Below are positions 1 to 11,729 of a stretch of 64,000 nucleotides of DNA, in pieces; within the stretch, counting starts at the first letter, position 1; every line of letters starts with the position of its first letter. Made by a program: the position numbers and the translations under genes. Under the pieces are notes generated by a model. That model was given only the letters and a program-made list of their open reading frames with translations, did not search any database and was not told the DNA's origin. The stretch comes from Brachionus rotundiformis (Eukaryota > Rotifera > Eurotatoria > Ploima > Brachionidae): positions 1,288,402 through 1,352,401 of the forward strand of contig JAESIW010000115.1 of assembly GCA_016802295.1 (NCBI GenBank). Direction: 5' to 3'.

Positions 1-569
1 TGATATCTTTTTGTTTTACGTTTGCAACACAAAATGATATTCTGGAAAAGCTTTCACCAAAAATCTCCTATTCATCGTAAAAAATTATAATTTACATTAA
101 AGATTGCTTATTTTTTTGGTAAAGCTTAGTTTTGTTCAAAAGTCATAAAGTCAAAGTCAAGTATGGTTAATTGACTTCGTTGTGTCCATTGTAGAGCTTT
201 GGTATTCGTATTCTTTTCATTCTAAATACATGTGTAAGCCAACATAGTCTTTTATTCTTGATTCATCGGCTCTGACTTTCTTCTGTATTAGTTATTGTTT
301 GAAAATCTTTCAGACCAGTTTATACCAAGAATCCTTCTCAGGCTACTAGTGTGGAAAGTGATGATTCTTTACTTTTGATAAAAAATCGAAATATCAAAGC
401 TAAGCTAAAAAATAATATTAGATATTTATTTGTCAACAAGATTAAGAAATTCAAAAACAGTATATTGAAAGGCAGCTTTTAGTTAAAACAGTATGTGAGG
501 AGGATGATAGTCATGGTAATATAAAATCTGATGTCTAAGTTGAGAGTAAAAAGCAATGTTTACAGGTTG

Positions 570-800
570 AACAAAATGGATCTGACCAATCTTAAAATAA
601 GAAGGCAGAGATACAATTGTTTGAATTTGTTATTAATTAAGACTTGATTGTGCATCTAGGACGCTAGGATGGAAGCTCAAAGCAGAAAATTTAACCTCAG
701 ATCTCCCAAGAGAACTAATTTTAGAGACATTTTCAACCAAGATTTAATTTCCTAACAAACAGAATCACGACAATTTGGTCCAAGCCGGAGTTCTTTTTAA
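570..800 (+). mobile_element. 3' remnant of a CR1-like non-LTR retrotransposon
   Basis: The stretch reads like the last part of the LINE copy at 19950-20640. Both contain a 'gaatggatct(g/t)accaatctt' block, a 'cctcagatct' block and a 'caaccaagatttaatttcct' block in the same order, followed by a 'atcacgacaat(t/c)tggt' block. No open frame survives. In less decayed copies this region encodes the conserved tail after the reverse transcriptase (L-T-D/N-L-x-x-R-R). The rest of positions 1-1283 is AT-rich sequence in which I see no gene. Confidence 0.6.
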
Positions 801-1283
801 CTACTCCTTCTACATTATGCTGTCAATTAAACAAAATAATTTAAAATAAAAAAATATTTTTTTTTTAATAATCAATATAATTTTTAAGATCTCTTATTAA
901 GGTTTTGCATTGATATAAAAAATTAAAAAAAAAATCAAAAATAATAAATCGAATAAAAATTTATTGAACCAACAATTTGCCAAAACAATCTTCTTTTAAA
1001 GCTAGTAAGTTTTATGGATAAAAACAAATAGAAAATAATTTCACTAAAATGATTGTGAACTAAACTTAAATAGCTTTAAGAATAGTTTAGCTCTAGAAAA
1101 AATATGGAATAAATAATTAATTTTAATCTTTAGTTAATGACTAGTCTAATCATGTTCAACTAAAGCCTTGGTTCTGATTTTTATTAAAAAACAAAATTTT
1201 ACACAAAATCCTTTAGGAGACAAAAATTAAATAAAAATAAAATTCTAATTATTTGCTTAATATTTGTTCGCTTCCAAGGAATT

Positions 1284-2447
1284 CTAATCGGAATCATTTC
1301 TAGTACTTTTGCGAGAATTTCTATTATCATCACTTTCTGCTTCATTATCTGACTCATCGCCATTATTCAAAAGGTCACCATTCTCATCATGACGTACCTT
1401 AATATTTCTTTTTTTGTCCGTAATATGTTGATTTTCAAGCTGATTTCTAAGCTGATCATGGGCCGATTCGTACACTTGCATTTGATCGCTTCTCTCTTGC
1501 TTCGATTTATACTTATCTGCCTTTCTCCATAATATAATCTCCTGCTGCTTAAAATAGCGCCTTTCTTCTTCATCTACCAGAACCAAATTTAAGTAGTATT
1601 TGACCGAAAATTTTTTCTGCACATCTCTCATTGTCGGTGTGAGCTCATAAGCTCCCAAGAAAAGCCGTATAGGAATAGACTCGCCCTTAACAGGCGCCCC
1701 ATCCATTATTTCATATTTTACCATTGTGTCAGTCTCATTCTGAGCATTGTCTCCAATAATTTCGCGTTTTATTATGGCCAGCTCCATATACTTGACCTTA
1801 ATTCGGACAAGTAAAAAGTAAATTTTTCCAATAATGGCATCTTTTAGATGGTATTTTGATTTGTTATACTCAAATTCAATATGCAGACATTCTTCGATGC
1901 CAACTTCCATTTTAATGCTGTTATTGGATTCCGGATAATCTGATAATGTGTGAACATAAATGTCCTCTTCTTTGGTTATGTTTGAAAAACGCTTGATAAT
2001 TGTCAACCTAAGGAAGTACCTAAGTTTGACGTTGACACCATGGTAGGTTTCGTGCGGTTTGTCAACCGCAGCAAAGTTGAAGTCAAGAGAGAGATTTTCG
2101 GTTATTTCACCAGGATAACACAAAAATTTGCTCAATGTGGTAAAAATGTGGTGGTTGCTTCGATCGTAGTAGAGCTCTATTTGACCAATAAGTTCAAGTC
2201 TGATTCCTTGGTGCTCTATCTTGGTGCCTGGCTTTTTAAGCTTGACATGAACTGTACCGCCTACATCTTCACCATCATAATAAATATGCTGCTTGGTTTT
2301 TTTGCCCTCCTCAATTAACTCGATTTGTTTTCTATTTCCAGATCTGTCGAGCTCAAATTCTATGTCACAACTAGAACCAAAACCAAACAAACTCTTGGAT
2401 AGAACTTATGTACATTTTTTCCTTAAGTGAATAAAAAATCCTACCAT
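1284..2447 (-). CDS. VPS26: VPS26 retromer subunit (arrestin-fold)
   Basis: VPS26 is the arrestin-like subunit of the retromer cargo-recognition trimer (VPS26-VPS29-VPS35), which retrieves membrane proteins from endosomes to the Golgi or plasma membrane. The long exon (1284-2393) carries family landmarks in order: YDGEDVGGTV, EHQGIRLELIGQIEL, NNSIKMEVGIEECLHIEFEYNKS, KYEIMDGAPVKGESIPIRL, and VDEEERRYFKQQEIILWRK near residue 290. An acidic, Ser/Asn-rich tail follows. The exon has no ATG at its 5' end; an in-frame TAA lies just upstream. A GT-AG intron at 2394-2444 (51 bp) would join an ATG at 2445-2447 to it, giving MSLFGFGSSCDIEF, which resembles the usual VPS26 N terminus. The predicted product is 370 aa, slightly longer than typical because of the tail. 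Identity is very secure; the ATG-only first exon is a prediction. Confidence 0.95.
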
Positions 2448-2977
2448 GACTCCTCACAGATATTTTTTTCTTTATTCTATCTATCTTTTTAAATCTAAAA
2501 TTCAACAATTGTTTTAGCTGTACTTGAATGGCAAGGCCCAAAATGCAAAAATTAACAGATTTTATCGCTGAATTAGCGATTCTTGGTATTTTTTAACTAA
2601 AGGATAAATTTTCAAAACTAAATATTTAAATCATATGACAAAATTAAATTTTAGAATTTTTAGTTTTATCTTTTTTTTATTTTTATCACATATTTTACTG
2701 AGTTTTGTGAGCATAATTTATTAGTGCGTGCATATAAACCCAGGTTTTAGTTAACTTCCATTTATGTAATACCAAACTCAGAGTCTTAGTATAACTGTTA
2801 AAAAAATTCTGCCAAGTTTATTTTGAGACTAAAATATAAAAACAAATTTATAAAATTTTTTACGGGTTAAAATACATGCTTTCATAGAACTGTATTTATT
2901 GCTATAGAAAATATTTTAAAATATTTTTCCCACTTTGATAAAATAAATTATTGACAAATTTAGAACCAATAGCCAAA

Positions 2978-3463
2978 ATGTCTGCACAATCGGATGCTCA
3001 AGGCGAAGCGATCAATTTGACCAAACTGTCATTACAGCAGCTGGATCAGCTAAAAAATCAGCTAACTCAAGAGGTAAATGTGCTTCAGGATTCTCTTTCG
3101 AGATTAAAAATGGTGCAACAAAGCTTTGTGAACTCGGATATATCTTTGGAGCAGTTAAAAAAGGTGGAAGAGCAAAAATTTATGCTTGTTCCATTGACAG
3201 GATCGCTTTATGTACCCGGAAAATTAATCTCAAACTCAAAGGTAATGGTTGACGTTGGCACAGGCTACTATGTACAAAAATCGGTCGAAGATGCCAAAAA
3301 ATACTTTGAGAAAAAGATACAATTTTTGGCAAAACAAATGGAACAATTGCAGCCCATTTTACAGCAAAAAGTACTCGTGAGAGAGGACGTCTTAGATGTT
3401 TTTACTCAAAAGTATCAAATGCAACTCCAAGCTCAAAAAGCTGCCACTTCTGGTGCACAATAA
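2978..3463 (+). CDS. PFDN5: Prefoldin subunit 5 (alpha class)
   Basis: This is a subunit of the hexameric prefoldin chaperone, which hands nascent actin and tubulin to the CCT chaperonin in the cytosol. The 161-aa product has the alpha-prefoldin layout: an N-terminal coiled coil (LQQLDQLKNQLTQEVNVLQDSL), a beta-hairpin core containing LVPLTGSLYVPGKL and the hallmark VDVGTGYYVQKSVEDAKKYF, and a C-terminal coiled coil (KKIQFLAKQMEQLQPILQQK). Length fits the family. I start at the ATG at 2978; upstream in-frame sequence offers only a TTG. The gene is intronless here and diverges from VPS26, with about 530 bp between the start codons. An AATAAA lies near 3548. Confidence 0.95.
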   Translation: MSAQSDAQGEAINLTKLSLQQLDQLKNQLTQEVNVLQDSLSRLKMVQQSFVNSDISLEQLKKVEEQKFMLVPLTGSLYVPGKLISNSKVMVDVGTGYYVQKSVEDAKKYFEKKIQFLAKQMEQLQPILQQKVLVREDVLDVFTQKYQMQLQAQKAATSGAQ

Positions 3464-4256
3464 AATGATCTTTTTATTTTAAATTTGATTTAATTTATTT
3501 AGAGATTATTATTTTTACTTTAAATCGCTTTTAATGGTCATTAACCGAATAAATTTGTTAAAAATAATATTAATTTTAAAATATTTTTTAATTGAATCTA
3601 TTTAAAGGTTAATTGAGACTTTTTATCACGAATTTAAGTTTAATTTAGAATTTTTTTAACACCATCAGAAAAGTTTTAGGTAAGGGATATCTGTAACAAC
3701 TTGTTCCTTTCAAAGATTTAAACACTTAGAATTTTAAAATTGATTGATGATTTTTTAATTCAAAATATTTTTTATATATTTGTAATAATTTTACTTCATA
3801 TTAACTTTTTTTTTTTAAATGAAAAGATGAAATCTATATAATTAATAAAAGATCGATTTATATTAAAATTCTGAAATGAAGATTTAAAATTTTTTCGAGA
3901 GTCAAATTGACTCGTTTGGTGCTGTGTTAAAAGATAAAAAAATTAAATTTCCAAAATGTTAAAGCTAAGCTAAAATAGAGTTTTTATTTTATGCAAATAT
4001 GTTCTAATTATCTTAGTATCAAATAATGTTTCAAGTCAATATTAAAAATAATCGATATAAACACCTTACAAAAATAAATATTTAATTTTTTTTGTCACAA
4101 GATAATCTTTTTTTAGAACTAAAATCAAGAAAATTAAAAAAATTTATTAAGACTTATTTTTTTTAAAATCAAAAGCCCAAATAAAGTTTAGACTAATTCA
4201 TATTATTTAATTAAAGTTTAAAAGAAATCTTATTTGCCAAAATTATTAAATACTTT
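3464..4256. other. AT-rich intergenic spacer
   Basis: This spacer lies between the ends of PFDN5 and the WD40 gene, which converge. I see AATAAA-type polyadenylation signals and A/T runs, but no gene or repeat I can name. Confidence 0.5.
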
Positions 4257-5510
4257 TTAGCTATACATTTCAATCCAATATTTAACCATAAAGTCACTTG
4301 AACCACTCACCAAAAATCCACTCGCTAAAAAACTTAGACAATTGATGGTGTCCGCATGACCATTCAATGTTTGAATTAGTCCCTTATCAAGATTCCATAT
4401 TCTGACTGTATTATCACTTGAACCACTTGCTAAATCACCATTTGGTAAAGCAGCAAGTGCATTTACAAAAGACAAATGACCAGTTAGAGTTTTATTTACT
4501 GATCCGTCATCAAGATTCCATATTTTGATTGTATTATCACGTGAACCGCTTGCCAACTCACCATTTTTTAAAACCACAAGAACATTTACAAAATTTGAAT
4601 GACTTACTAAGATATTTTTGATTGTAAAGTTTGCCAAATTCCATATTATAATCGTATTATCGTATGATCCACTAGCTAAATCACCATTTTTTAAAGACGC
4701 CAAAGAACTTACAGAATCTGAATGACCATTAAGTGTTTTTAAAACTGATTCATCGCCAACATTCCATATTTTTATTGTTTTATCCCATGAACCACTTGCT
4801 AGGTCACCATTTTCCAAAACAACTAGTGTGCTCACTGAATCTGAATGACCATTGAGTGTTTTTAAAACTGATCCATCGCCAACATTCCATATTTTTATAG
4901 TATTATCTTTGAATCCACTTACTAGATCACCATTAGGTAAAATTGCAAAAGCATTTACAATATCTAAGTAATTAATAAATGTTTGAATATTAAATTGATT
5001 ATTAATTATTTTGAATAATTGTATTATGTTATCACCATAACCAACAACCAATTGGTCGTTTGGTAAAGCAAAAAGTGAAGCTATTTCAGAATTTCTTTGA
5101 ACTGTTGCTATTTCTGAAAGATAATTATTAAATAAAATTATTAACGATTAGATTAGTATTTTTAAAATGTTATATTTTAAAAAATTACCTTTATAAATTT
5201 TAATACAAGCGTCTTTTTTAAAAAAAACATTTGTCTTAATGTCATCTATTAGTAATGTGTCGGACAAGCAAGCAAATATTAGGACACAACTGGTATTAGT
5301 GAATAAGGCCATTTTGCACTGTTGATCTTTCATGCATTTGGATGCACACAAAATTTGACCATTTTTGTCTTTAAAATTTTCAGTTCTATAATTCTCAATT
5401 GTAATATTTGGAAAAGTTTTCCCCTTTTTTACAATAAACTTCCCAATGATGGCTGAATTATTAAATTTTATAATTATTAAAAAAATTAAAGTCATAAATA
5501 GAATTCGCAT
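4257..5510 (-). CDS. Secreted PAN-like module fused to a WD40 propeller
   Basis: Two exons are predicted: 5189-5510 and 4257-5113, with a 75-bp GT-AG intron (5114-5188). The frame stays open across the join (KIYK-EIATVQRNS), giving 392 aa. The ATG at 5510 opens a hydrophobic signal peptide (MRILFMTLIFLIII). Next comes a PAN/apple-like region with spaced cysteines (CASKCMKDQQCK, NTSCVL, ending near FFKKD). Exon 2 is a WD40 array: seven blocks of the type G-D-L-A-S-G-S-x-D-N-T-I-K-I-W-N about 40 residues apart, enough for one seven-bladed propeller. The first (DQLVVGYGDNII) and last (GFLVSGSSDFMV) are degenerate. WD40 domains are usually intracellular, so a signal peptide on one is unusual. Function unknown; an extracellular binding or recognition role is inference. 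Domain calls are strong, the fusion rests on the splice prediction. Confidence 0.82.
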
Positions 5511-6986
5511 TTTATACAGTATCAAAATTGTCTTTTTGTCTGTAAAGGAAACATTTTTCGAAATTCTCAGCTATTAATATTGTTTTGATCTATTTATTCG
5601 TTAAAAATATATATATGTATAGAGTATAATTTTCAATATAAATAATAAATAGTCTAAATATGAAAGTTTTGGTTTTAAAATTTGATCTTAAAATTATTTC
5701 CAAAAAAGAAACAAAAAATTTCACAAACAAGAAGAAGTTTTCATTTAGATTTTGGAAAAAAATATTTTAAAATAATTCGCTTATTTCAAAATAAAATAAA
5801 TAAAATTTAAAACTTATTTTTAAATTATTTTTTAGAATTTAAATCGGCTATTTATAATTAATTAAGCACACGTATGTACAAAAATTATGTGTGCAAATAG
5901 CCAAGGATTAATCGAGTCCTTTCCAACTGAAGCTTGCGACATTCCACTAGGAAAATTAAGAGGAGTAGGACGTCCAAAAAAGCTTTTTTTTTAGATTTAA
6001 ATGTTATTTTTAAGGACTTTTTATTTATTTTATGACATTTAATTTTATTTTGTGATACCTATTTACTTAAAATGACAATTAATACTTTTAATTTACGATT
6101 CTTACATTTAATTGACTAATTTTTTGTTGACAAAATAATATAAATAAATGACACTTTAAAATTCTTTCACTAATTATTAGGCGATAAATATGAAGCAGAA
6201 ATAAATCGTGATTTAGTTGTCTTCCTTTGGTGGAAAAGCATTCTGAATTTTCTTGAATTATAATTAATAATTAATTGGCAAAATAAACCACCTTTAAAAA
6301 TTATCATTAAGATATTCAAATGTCTCTTTAACATATGTGTGTTTTTATAATCAAGTCAATCAAACAAATTCAGTTTTATGAAATATTTCATAAATTCATA
6401 TAATTTTTAATAATGAAAGCTTCTTAAGAGCTAAAACCTGTGCCATGGCTATTAACCAAATTATTTTATAACTTATTATTAAGTTTGAAATTAGAAATTT
6501 TATTTTTATATTAACTAATTTGAAAAAAAAATATTTTTTTCTAAAAATTCATATTTGTAATATTGATACAATTTGATAAAAATTTTTTGCAATAAATAAA
6601 TAAATAAATTGTCTTTAGATTTCAAACTTTAATTACAGGTAATATCATTTAAATTTAAAGGTGTATTTTTTTAATTGAAAACCATAATTTTTTATCAATA
6701 TTAATTTAAGTCAGAGATTTGATTAAAGAATTCATAATTTTTATATTTAAATAGACTTTGTTTGACTATTATATCTGTATCACTTAATAAATAATAGAAA
6801 TATAGTAGTTTTTTTAATGAAAAATATGTCAAAGTAAAATCCAAAAATGACGTAAATTATTGAAAAAATATTTTCTATGAATCCACCGCGAATGACGTAA
6901 AAATTATTTCATAATTTAAAAGCTTATTATAGTTAAATTCAGGTTTTTCGAAAATAATTTTTTATTTTCAAAAAAAAGAACATTTA
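5511..6986. other. Intergenic, with a short orphan peptide fragment
   Basis: Mostly A/T runs. On the plus strand 5890-5995 reads as an open stretch ending in a stop, with a run IPLGKLRGVGRPKK. This looks like the basic C-terminal tail often seen in transposon-encoded or SWIM-type proteins, but the family is not certain. From about 6620 the sequence shows weak, diverged similarity to the region upstream of the second copy (about 14700 on), for example the shared 'tttaattacaggta'. Confidence 0.35.
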
Positions 6987-7738
6987 ATGAATTTAAAAAA
7001 TAATTTTTTAAAAACAATATCAGTTTTTATATTATTAGCAGGTGAAAGCAAACATTTAAAAACCTCAATTTTATTATATTTTTTTTAGTATGTTGTGATG
7101 GTTTAAGATCTGGTTTTCGATCTGGGAGCCGATCTGGCAGTAGATCTTCTGGTGGATCCAGAACTTCAAGTAGATCCACAAGTCGCATTAACATTGGCTC
7201 AAGGTTCACCTCAAGAGTAGGAAGCACGTCAAATACAATATTTAGATTTATAAGAACTAGCAGATCATTGTCAGGCACTTATCGATATGGTTCTTATTCA
7301 GGAACACGATATGGCATGTCAATTAGAAGATCGGTTTTCTGGCCCGTCAGACGTGTGGTTTACGGCACGATCTTTTACTCAAACCACAATAATAGAGTTC
7401 CATCATATTCAAACCGAGATGTTGACAATAATATTGTAATCAGTGATACATATACAAAAACAAGTTGATTTAATTCAATTAAAAAAATAAATTTATAAAA
7501 ATTAAATTTATTATCAGAAAAAAATGAAACGGGATTTTCTTATGATTGTGTGGCACCTGGTCAAACAACAATAACATGCTTTGAACCACCTGAAAATCAG
7601 GAAATAGTTGACATGCAAAATAACCCGGATCTTGAGATTTTCGATGGTGGATGCTGTGAAAACTTGTCTACAGGCCAAGCTGAGTGCTGTGTTATTGGAA
7701 TAAGTGATGCCTTGTCAAAAGCCAAAATTTTAAAGTAA
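6987..7738 (+). CDS. Secreted SR-rich, double-Cys protein, copy 1
   Basis: I do not recognise a known family. Three exons are predicted (6987-7041, 7089-7463, 7518-7738), with two phase-1 GT-AG introns of 47 and 54 bp, giving 216 aa. Exon 1 encodes a signal peptide (MNLKNNFLKTISVFILLA). Exon 2 begins VCCDG, then an Arg-Ser-Gly repeat (RSGFRSGSRSGSRSSGG), an RTSSRSTSR stretch and a Tyr/Arg-rich middle (SGTYRYGSYSGTRYGM). Exon 3 encodes the cysteine-containing end: TCFEPPEN, GGCCEN, AECC, then SDALS. The reading frame is maintained across both joins. Copy 2 (14997-15800) has an almost identical exon 2-3 block, and the minus-strand gene at 8024-8698 is a diverged paralogue with the same exon phases. 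Location is probably secreted; function is unknown. Confidence 0.75.
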
Positions 7739-8023
7739 AACTTTATTTTAAATATTAAAATGAGAATTTTAAAATGATATTTATTTTAGTCATATATACG
7801 GTTCTATTATTTGTTTGGTTTTAACTAGTTTTCTTCTTTTTAGAAGATTTTTCAGATAACTTTATATTTCTTTTGATAAAATTATTAAACAATATAAACT
7901 AAATTTATTTTGGACTAAAAATTTTAAACTAAAAATTGAATCAAAATTAAACAAAAATTTTTCTTTCATTGTTTTATTTATACTTTAAATTTTTTACAAT
8001 AGAAAATATATAAATTGAATTAT

Positions 8024-8698
8024 TTATTGGTTTAAATTTTTGGACATTAAAATGATCATTTTAGAAATTAAAAGAAGAAACCATTTTGAAAAATTGGTTT
8101 TAGAAAAAGAAAATGCGTCGCTTAGTACCAAAGATGCATAGCAACAAATGTATTCCTTTGATTTTGTGTCTTCGCAACAAACTCCGTCCCATGTATCACT
8201 AAATAAACTAAAAAATGAATCATTTTCTTCAGGTTCCAAACATGTTTGAACCACAGTCTTGTCATCTAAACGCTTACAAAAATAAGTTCTATCACTCTCA
8301 TTTGTCTCTTTTAAAAAAACATTTGAAATTTTTTTAAATATAAAAAGGAAAATTTAATTATACTATTTTTTGATAAGTTTTCACTAATTTTAATTCCTTT
8401 TTGCACTGGTGTAAAATTGGCTTCGTCTGTGCTGTTCCCATATACGATACGGTTGGTTTTAATAAAAGGAATATAATATTTGTAACCAATAAAGGTATTT
8501 AGGCCAAAAAAAGTTCCAAATGCTCCGATTTTCTTATAGCTTCCGATCCGTCTGTGTCTTCTTCGATAGCTTCTCCTGCACGTCAAACCTTAATAAAGAT
8601 ATTTACCTGACATTTAATAATTTTTTTAAATAATTACTATTAATCAACAAAATGTATATTAAAAAAATGCTCAATATTAATTTACGATGATTTTTCAT
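8024..8698 (-). CDS. Secreted Arg-rich, double-Cys protein, diverged inverted paralogue
   Basis: Three exons are predicted (8638-8698, 8364-8588, 8024-8307), with introns of 49 and 56 bp. Both are phase 1, exactly as in the two direct copies. The lengths sum to 570 nt, or 189 aa. Exon 1 is a signal peptide (MKNHRKLILSIFLIYILLI). Exon 2 begins LTCRRSYRRRHRR and continues to a Phe/Gly/Tyr stretch. Exon 3 holds TCLEPEEN, GVCCED, ICC and LSDAF, which align in order and spacing with TCFEPPEN, GGCCEN, ECC and ISDAL of the direct copies. The C terminus has a hydrophobic run (KWFLLLISKMIILM) that the copies lack; it could be a membrane anchor or an effect of the exact stop position. The gene converges tail to tail with copy 1. 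Function unknown. Confidence 0.68.
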
Positions 8699-9358
8699 GT
8701 TTTGAATCTTTTTCGAATGATCTGAATTTTTGCTTATAGATTTATGATCTTGACCTATTTTGAATTTTTGACATTCCTATTCTTTTAATTTTTATACATA
8801 AAATAATTTGAGATCAAAAATAAAACAGAATTTTTATTTATAATAATTAAAAAAATAATTTTCTAGGTTACTAACACTTAGTTTAAAATTGAAAAAAAAC
8901 TTTTATGAAAAGACTCATTTTTATCTTATTGTTTGTAATTAAATTTTAGGTTTCTGCTTTTTTTGATGGAAAATGCTAAAAACATTTCTAATTTAAGTTT
9001 TTTTTTCAAGATGATTTAATGAAATTTATTAAATATTCTTTAAATACAAAAAATAATTTTCACAGCCTAATCACTAGTCTATAAAAGGCTAATTCTTGTT
9101 CACTCTAGAAAAAGGTCTTGGTTAATTATTTAATTATTGATAAAAAACATATCTTTATTAATGAACATTGAATTATGAAATACAATAATGCTTTTGTAAA
9201 ATTACGCTAATTTACGTAATTTATAGGAATCTTAAGTAATCTTGTCTTAGAATTAGTCGGTAAGAGTATGTTATTTTTCGGAATATTTCCAAAGCTTACA
9301 TTAAATCCAGAATGGATTTATTTATCCACAATTAGCTAAACTGTGGAATAGAACTTAA
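8699..9358. other. AT-rich spacer before the LINE
   Basis: No gene seen. The sequence upstream of the inverted paralogue is low-complexity A/T and merges into the flank of the 143-bp direct repeat. Confidence 0.45.
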
Positions 9359-9501
9359 TTAAGTTTAATAGCAAAATGACCCTAAATATTTTATTACCAC
9401 AAATTAAATAAAAAAACAACAAAAGTTAAAAAAAACAAATATATTAGAATTTAGACAGTTTTATTAGTTTTGAACAAAAAATAACAAAAATCGAATTATC
9501 T
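9359..9501. repeat. 143-bp direct repeat, left copy
   Basis: This starts at 'ttaagtttaatagcaaaatg' and ends at 'cgaattatct'. The same 143 bp recur at 9748-9890 with one visible difference (gacc here, ggcc there). Confidence 0.85.
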
Positions 9502-11340
9502 TAATAGATGTAATACAAATTTATTTAATTAAAATTTTATTAATTAAAAATAAAAAAAAAATTCCAGCTCTTGATAAAGTCACTAATTTTATTTGTCCTA
9601 ATGATATTGGCAAGATTGTAGACAATGAAAAAGTTTTAAAGAAGTTGAACTTGCTAAATATACACAAAACATGTGGCCCAGATCTTGTTAGTAATATTGT
9701 TTTAAAGGAAGCAGCAGTAGGTCTTGTGAGCCCAATCACATTATTGATTAAGTTTAATAGCAAAATGGCCCTAAATATTTTATTACCACAAATTAAATAA
9801 AAAAACAACAAAAGTTAAAAAAAACAAATATATTAGAATTTAGACAGTTTTATTAGTTTTGAACAAAAAATAACAAAAATCGAATTATCTCTCTCACAAG
9901 GAAAATTACCTTTAATTTGGAAAATGGCAAATGTGACACCCCTTTTTAAAAAAAGAAATAAGCTTGATTCAAGCAATTATCGGCCGGTCTCCCTTACAAG
10001 TGGTATTTGCAAGATTCTCGAGAGTCTGGTCAAAGATCACATGTTAGCCTTTCTTTTAAACTTAAATCTTTTATCTGATGCACAACATGGATTCATGCCA
10101 AAAAGATCATGTTCAACAAATTTACTTGAATCAATAGATTTTATCACATCAGCTCTCGACAAAGATTATCTGTCGATATAATTTACACAGATTTTTCGAA
10201 AGCGTTTGACAGAGTACCGCATAGATTATTATTATATAAGCTTAAAAAGTATGGTTTTATCGATATGATTTATTTTTGGATTTGTGATTTTCTCAGCGAG
10301 AAGAAACAAAGGGTAATTTTGGGTTCATCCATGTCAAGTTCGTTAGATGTAACCAGCGGAGTACCTCAAGGTTCAGTATTAGGACCTCTATTATTTTTGA
10401 TATTTATAAACGATCTTTCGACTCGTTTAGTTAATAAATGTGAAAAATATGCCGATGATACTAAAGTTTTGTCTGTAATTAAAAGCTCCCAGGAGAATCT
10501 CGTACTTCAAAAAGATATAGACTCAATTTCAAGCTGGTCACTTACTTGGGCTTTGGATTTGAATATTGAAAAATGTAATGTAATGCATGTTGGCTCAAAA
10601 AATCCTCTGTTTAACTATACCATTTTTAGCAGATACGGTACAAAGAATTTATCTAAAACAATTCTCGAAAAAGATTTAGGTGTATATATTCAAAGTAACT
10701 TGAAATGGACTAACCAAGTAAAATATTGCACGAGTCGAGGAAATCGTATTTTAGCTATGATTAGAAACAGTTTCAGAAATTTAAACATTGATACATTGAG
10801 AATGCTCTACACAGCACTGGTTAGACCTCATTTAGAGTTTGCCATTAGTTCATGGTGTCCATTTCTTGAAAAAGATATTTCTGAAATCGAGAAAGTACAA
10901 AGAAGTATGACGAAAATAATCCCTTCACTTCGAAAATTTGACTACTCTAAAAGACTTGAAATGCTAAATTTAACTGATCTCAAAGTTAGAAGGATGAGAG
11001 GAGACTTAATCCAATTTTTTAAAGTTATTAAACGATATGAAATAATCAATTTTGAAAATGGTATTAATTTTTCTCGAAACCAATCGTATAGCTTAAGAAG
11101 ACATGACAAATGTATAGTTAGAGAAGATGTGAAAAGTTGCATGCAACGATATCATTTTTTAACAAATCGAGTTGTTAATGTCTGGAATAGTCTACCTCAA
11201 TACATCGTCAATTCCGAATCAATCATTAATTTCAAAATTAACCTGGACAAATGGCTCAAGAGACAGTCTAATTTACTGCCATAGCTTCGAAGAAGCTTAA
11301 CCCAATAGGATCGCAGTATTATTTACTACTACTACTAAAA
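9502..11340 (+). mobile_element. CR1/Jockey-like non-LTR retrotransposon, 5'-truncated and interrupted
   Basis: This is a reverse-transcriptase gene of LINE type, broken by frameshifts. The leftmost part (9560-9745) reads as the pre-fingers region (HKTCGPDLVSNIVLKEA). It is then interrupted by the second 143-bp repeat (9748-9890). It resumes with QGKLPLIWKMANVTPLFKK and YRPVSLTSGICKILE (from about 9895). A frameshift near 10180 separates this from the catalytic core at 10183-11284: DFSKAFDRVPH, SGVPQGSVLGPLLF, and the YADD active site. The thumb/tail follows, with the L-T-D-L-K-V-R-R-M-R-G-D-L motif. A 3' tail of ACT repeats lies at about 11324-11336. There is no endonuclease domain, so the copy cannot be autonomous. 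Similar decayed copies lie at 570-800, 13000-14520, 19950-20640 and 49200-49800. Confidence 0.9.
9748..9890. repeat. 143-bp direct repeat, right copy (inside the LINE)
   Basis: This second copy of 9359-9501 sits exactly where the LINE reading frame should run from ...SPITLLI into SLSQGKLP. It therefore looks like an insertion into, or a duplication within, the element. Confidence 0.85.
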
Positions 11341-11347
11341 TATTATA

Positions 11348-11623
11348 TTAATATTGAGTATATTTGTTAATACAATAATAATAAGGTCTTTTTTTGAGTG
11401 GAGCGTTACATTTTTTGCAGTTGACGTTTGCATCATCAGTCTCATTAGATGCCTTCGGTTTTTTACTTGGCCTCAGTTGTTCAGGCTCATTGCTGCTCTC
11501 GTCTTCATCATCGTCGACCATAATTTCTTCTGATACTACACAATCAGACGGTTGTTTTTGGTAACATGATAAGTTTTTCTTTGATGCACCAACTTTTCTT
11601 TTTCTCTCTATTGGAACATTCAT
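11348..11623 (-). pseudogene. Fragment of a transposon-type protein C terminus
   Basis: A 91-codon open stretch (NVPIERKRKVGASKKNLSCY, then an acidic DDDEDESS segment, RPSKKPKAS and CKKCNAPLKKRPYYYC). The basic R-K-V-G-x-x-K-K run and a Cys pair with a later Cys resemble C-terminal tails of SWIM/MULE-type transposase-derived proteins, but I cannot assign it firmly. It lies directly against the 3' end of the LINE, and no intact catalytic domain is present. It could also be a fragment of a host gene. Confidence 0.35.
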
Positions 11624-11729
11624 TACCTATTTGGTTAAATCATCAATCTCTAGGTCGATTTATCAAATAGTCGAATAGGCGAAAGGAACTAGGAGGCTGA
11701 TTTAGAAAAATAAATAACCTTTGAATAGT

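Noticed and set aside
7027..7278. Minus-strand 83-codon frame with Leu-Pro-Asp-Arg repeats (and its twin at 15089-15340)
   Set aside because: It is the reverse strand of the Arg-Ser-Gly coding repeat; the plus-strand genes have signal peptides, introns in phase and a paralogue.
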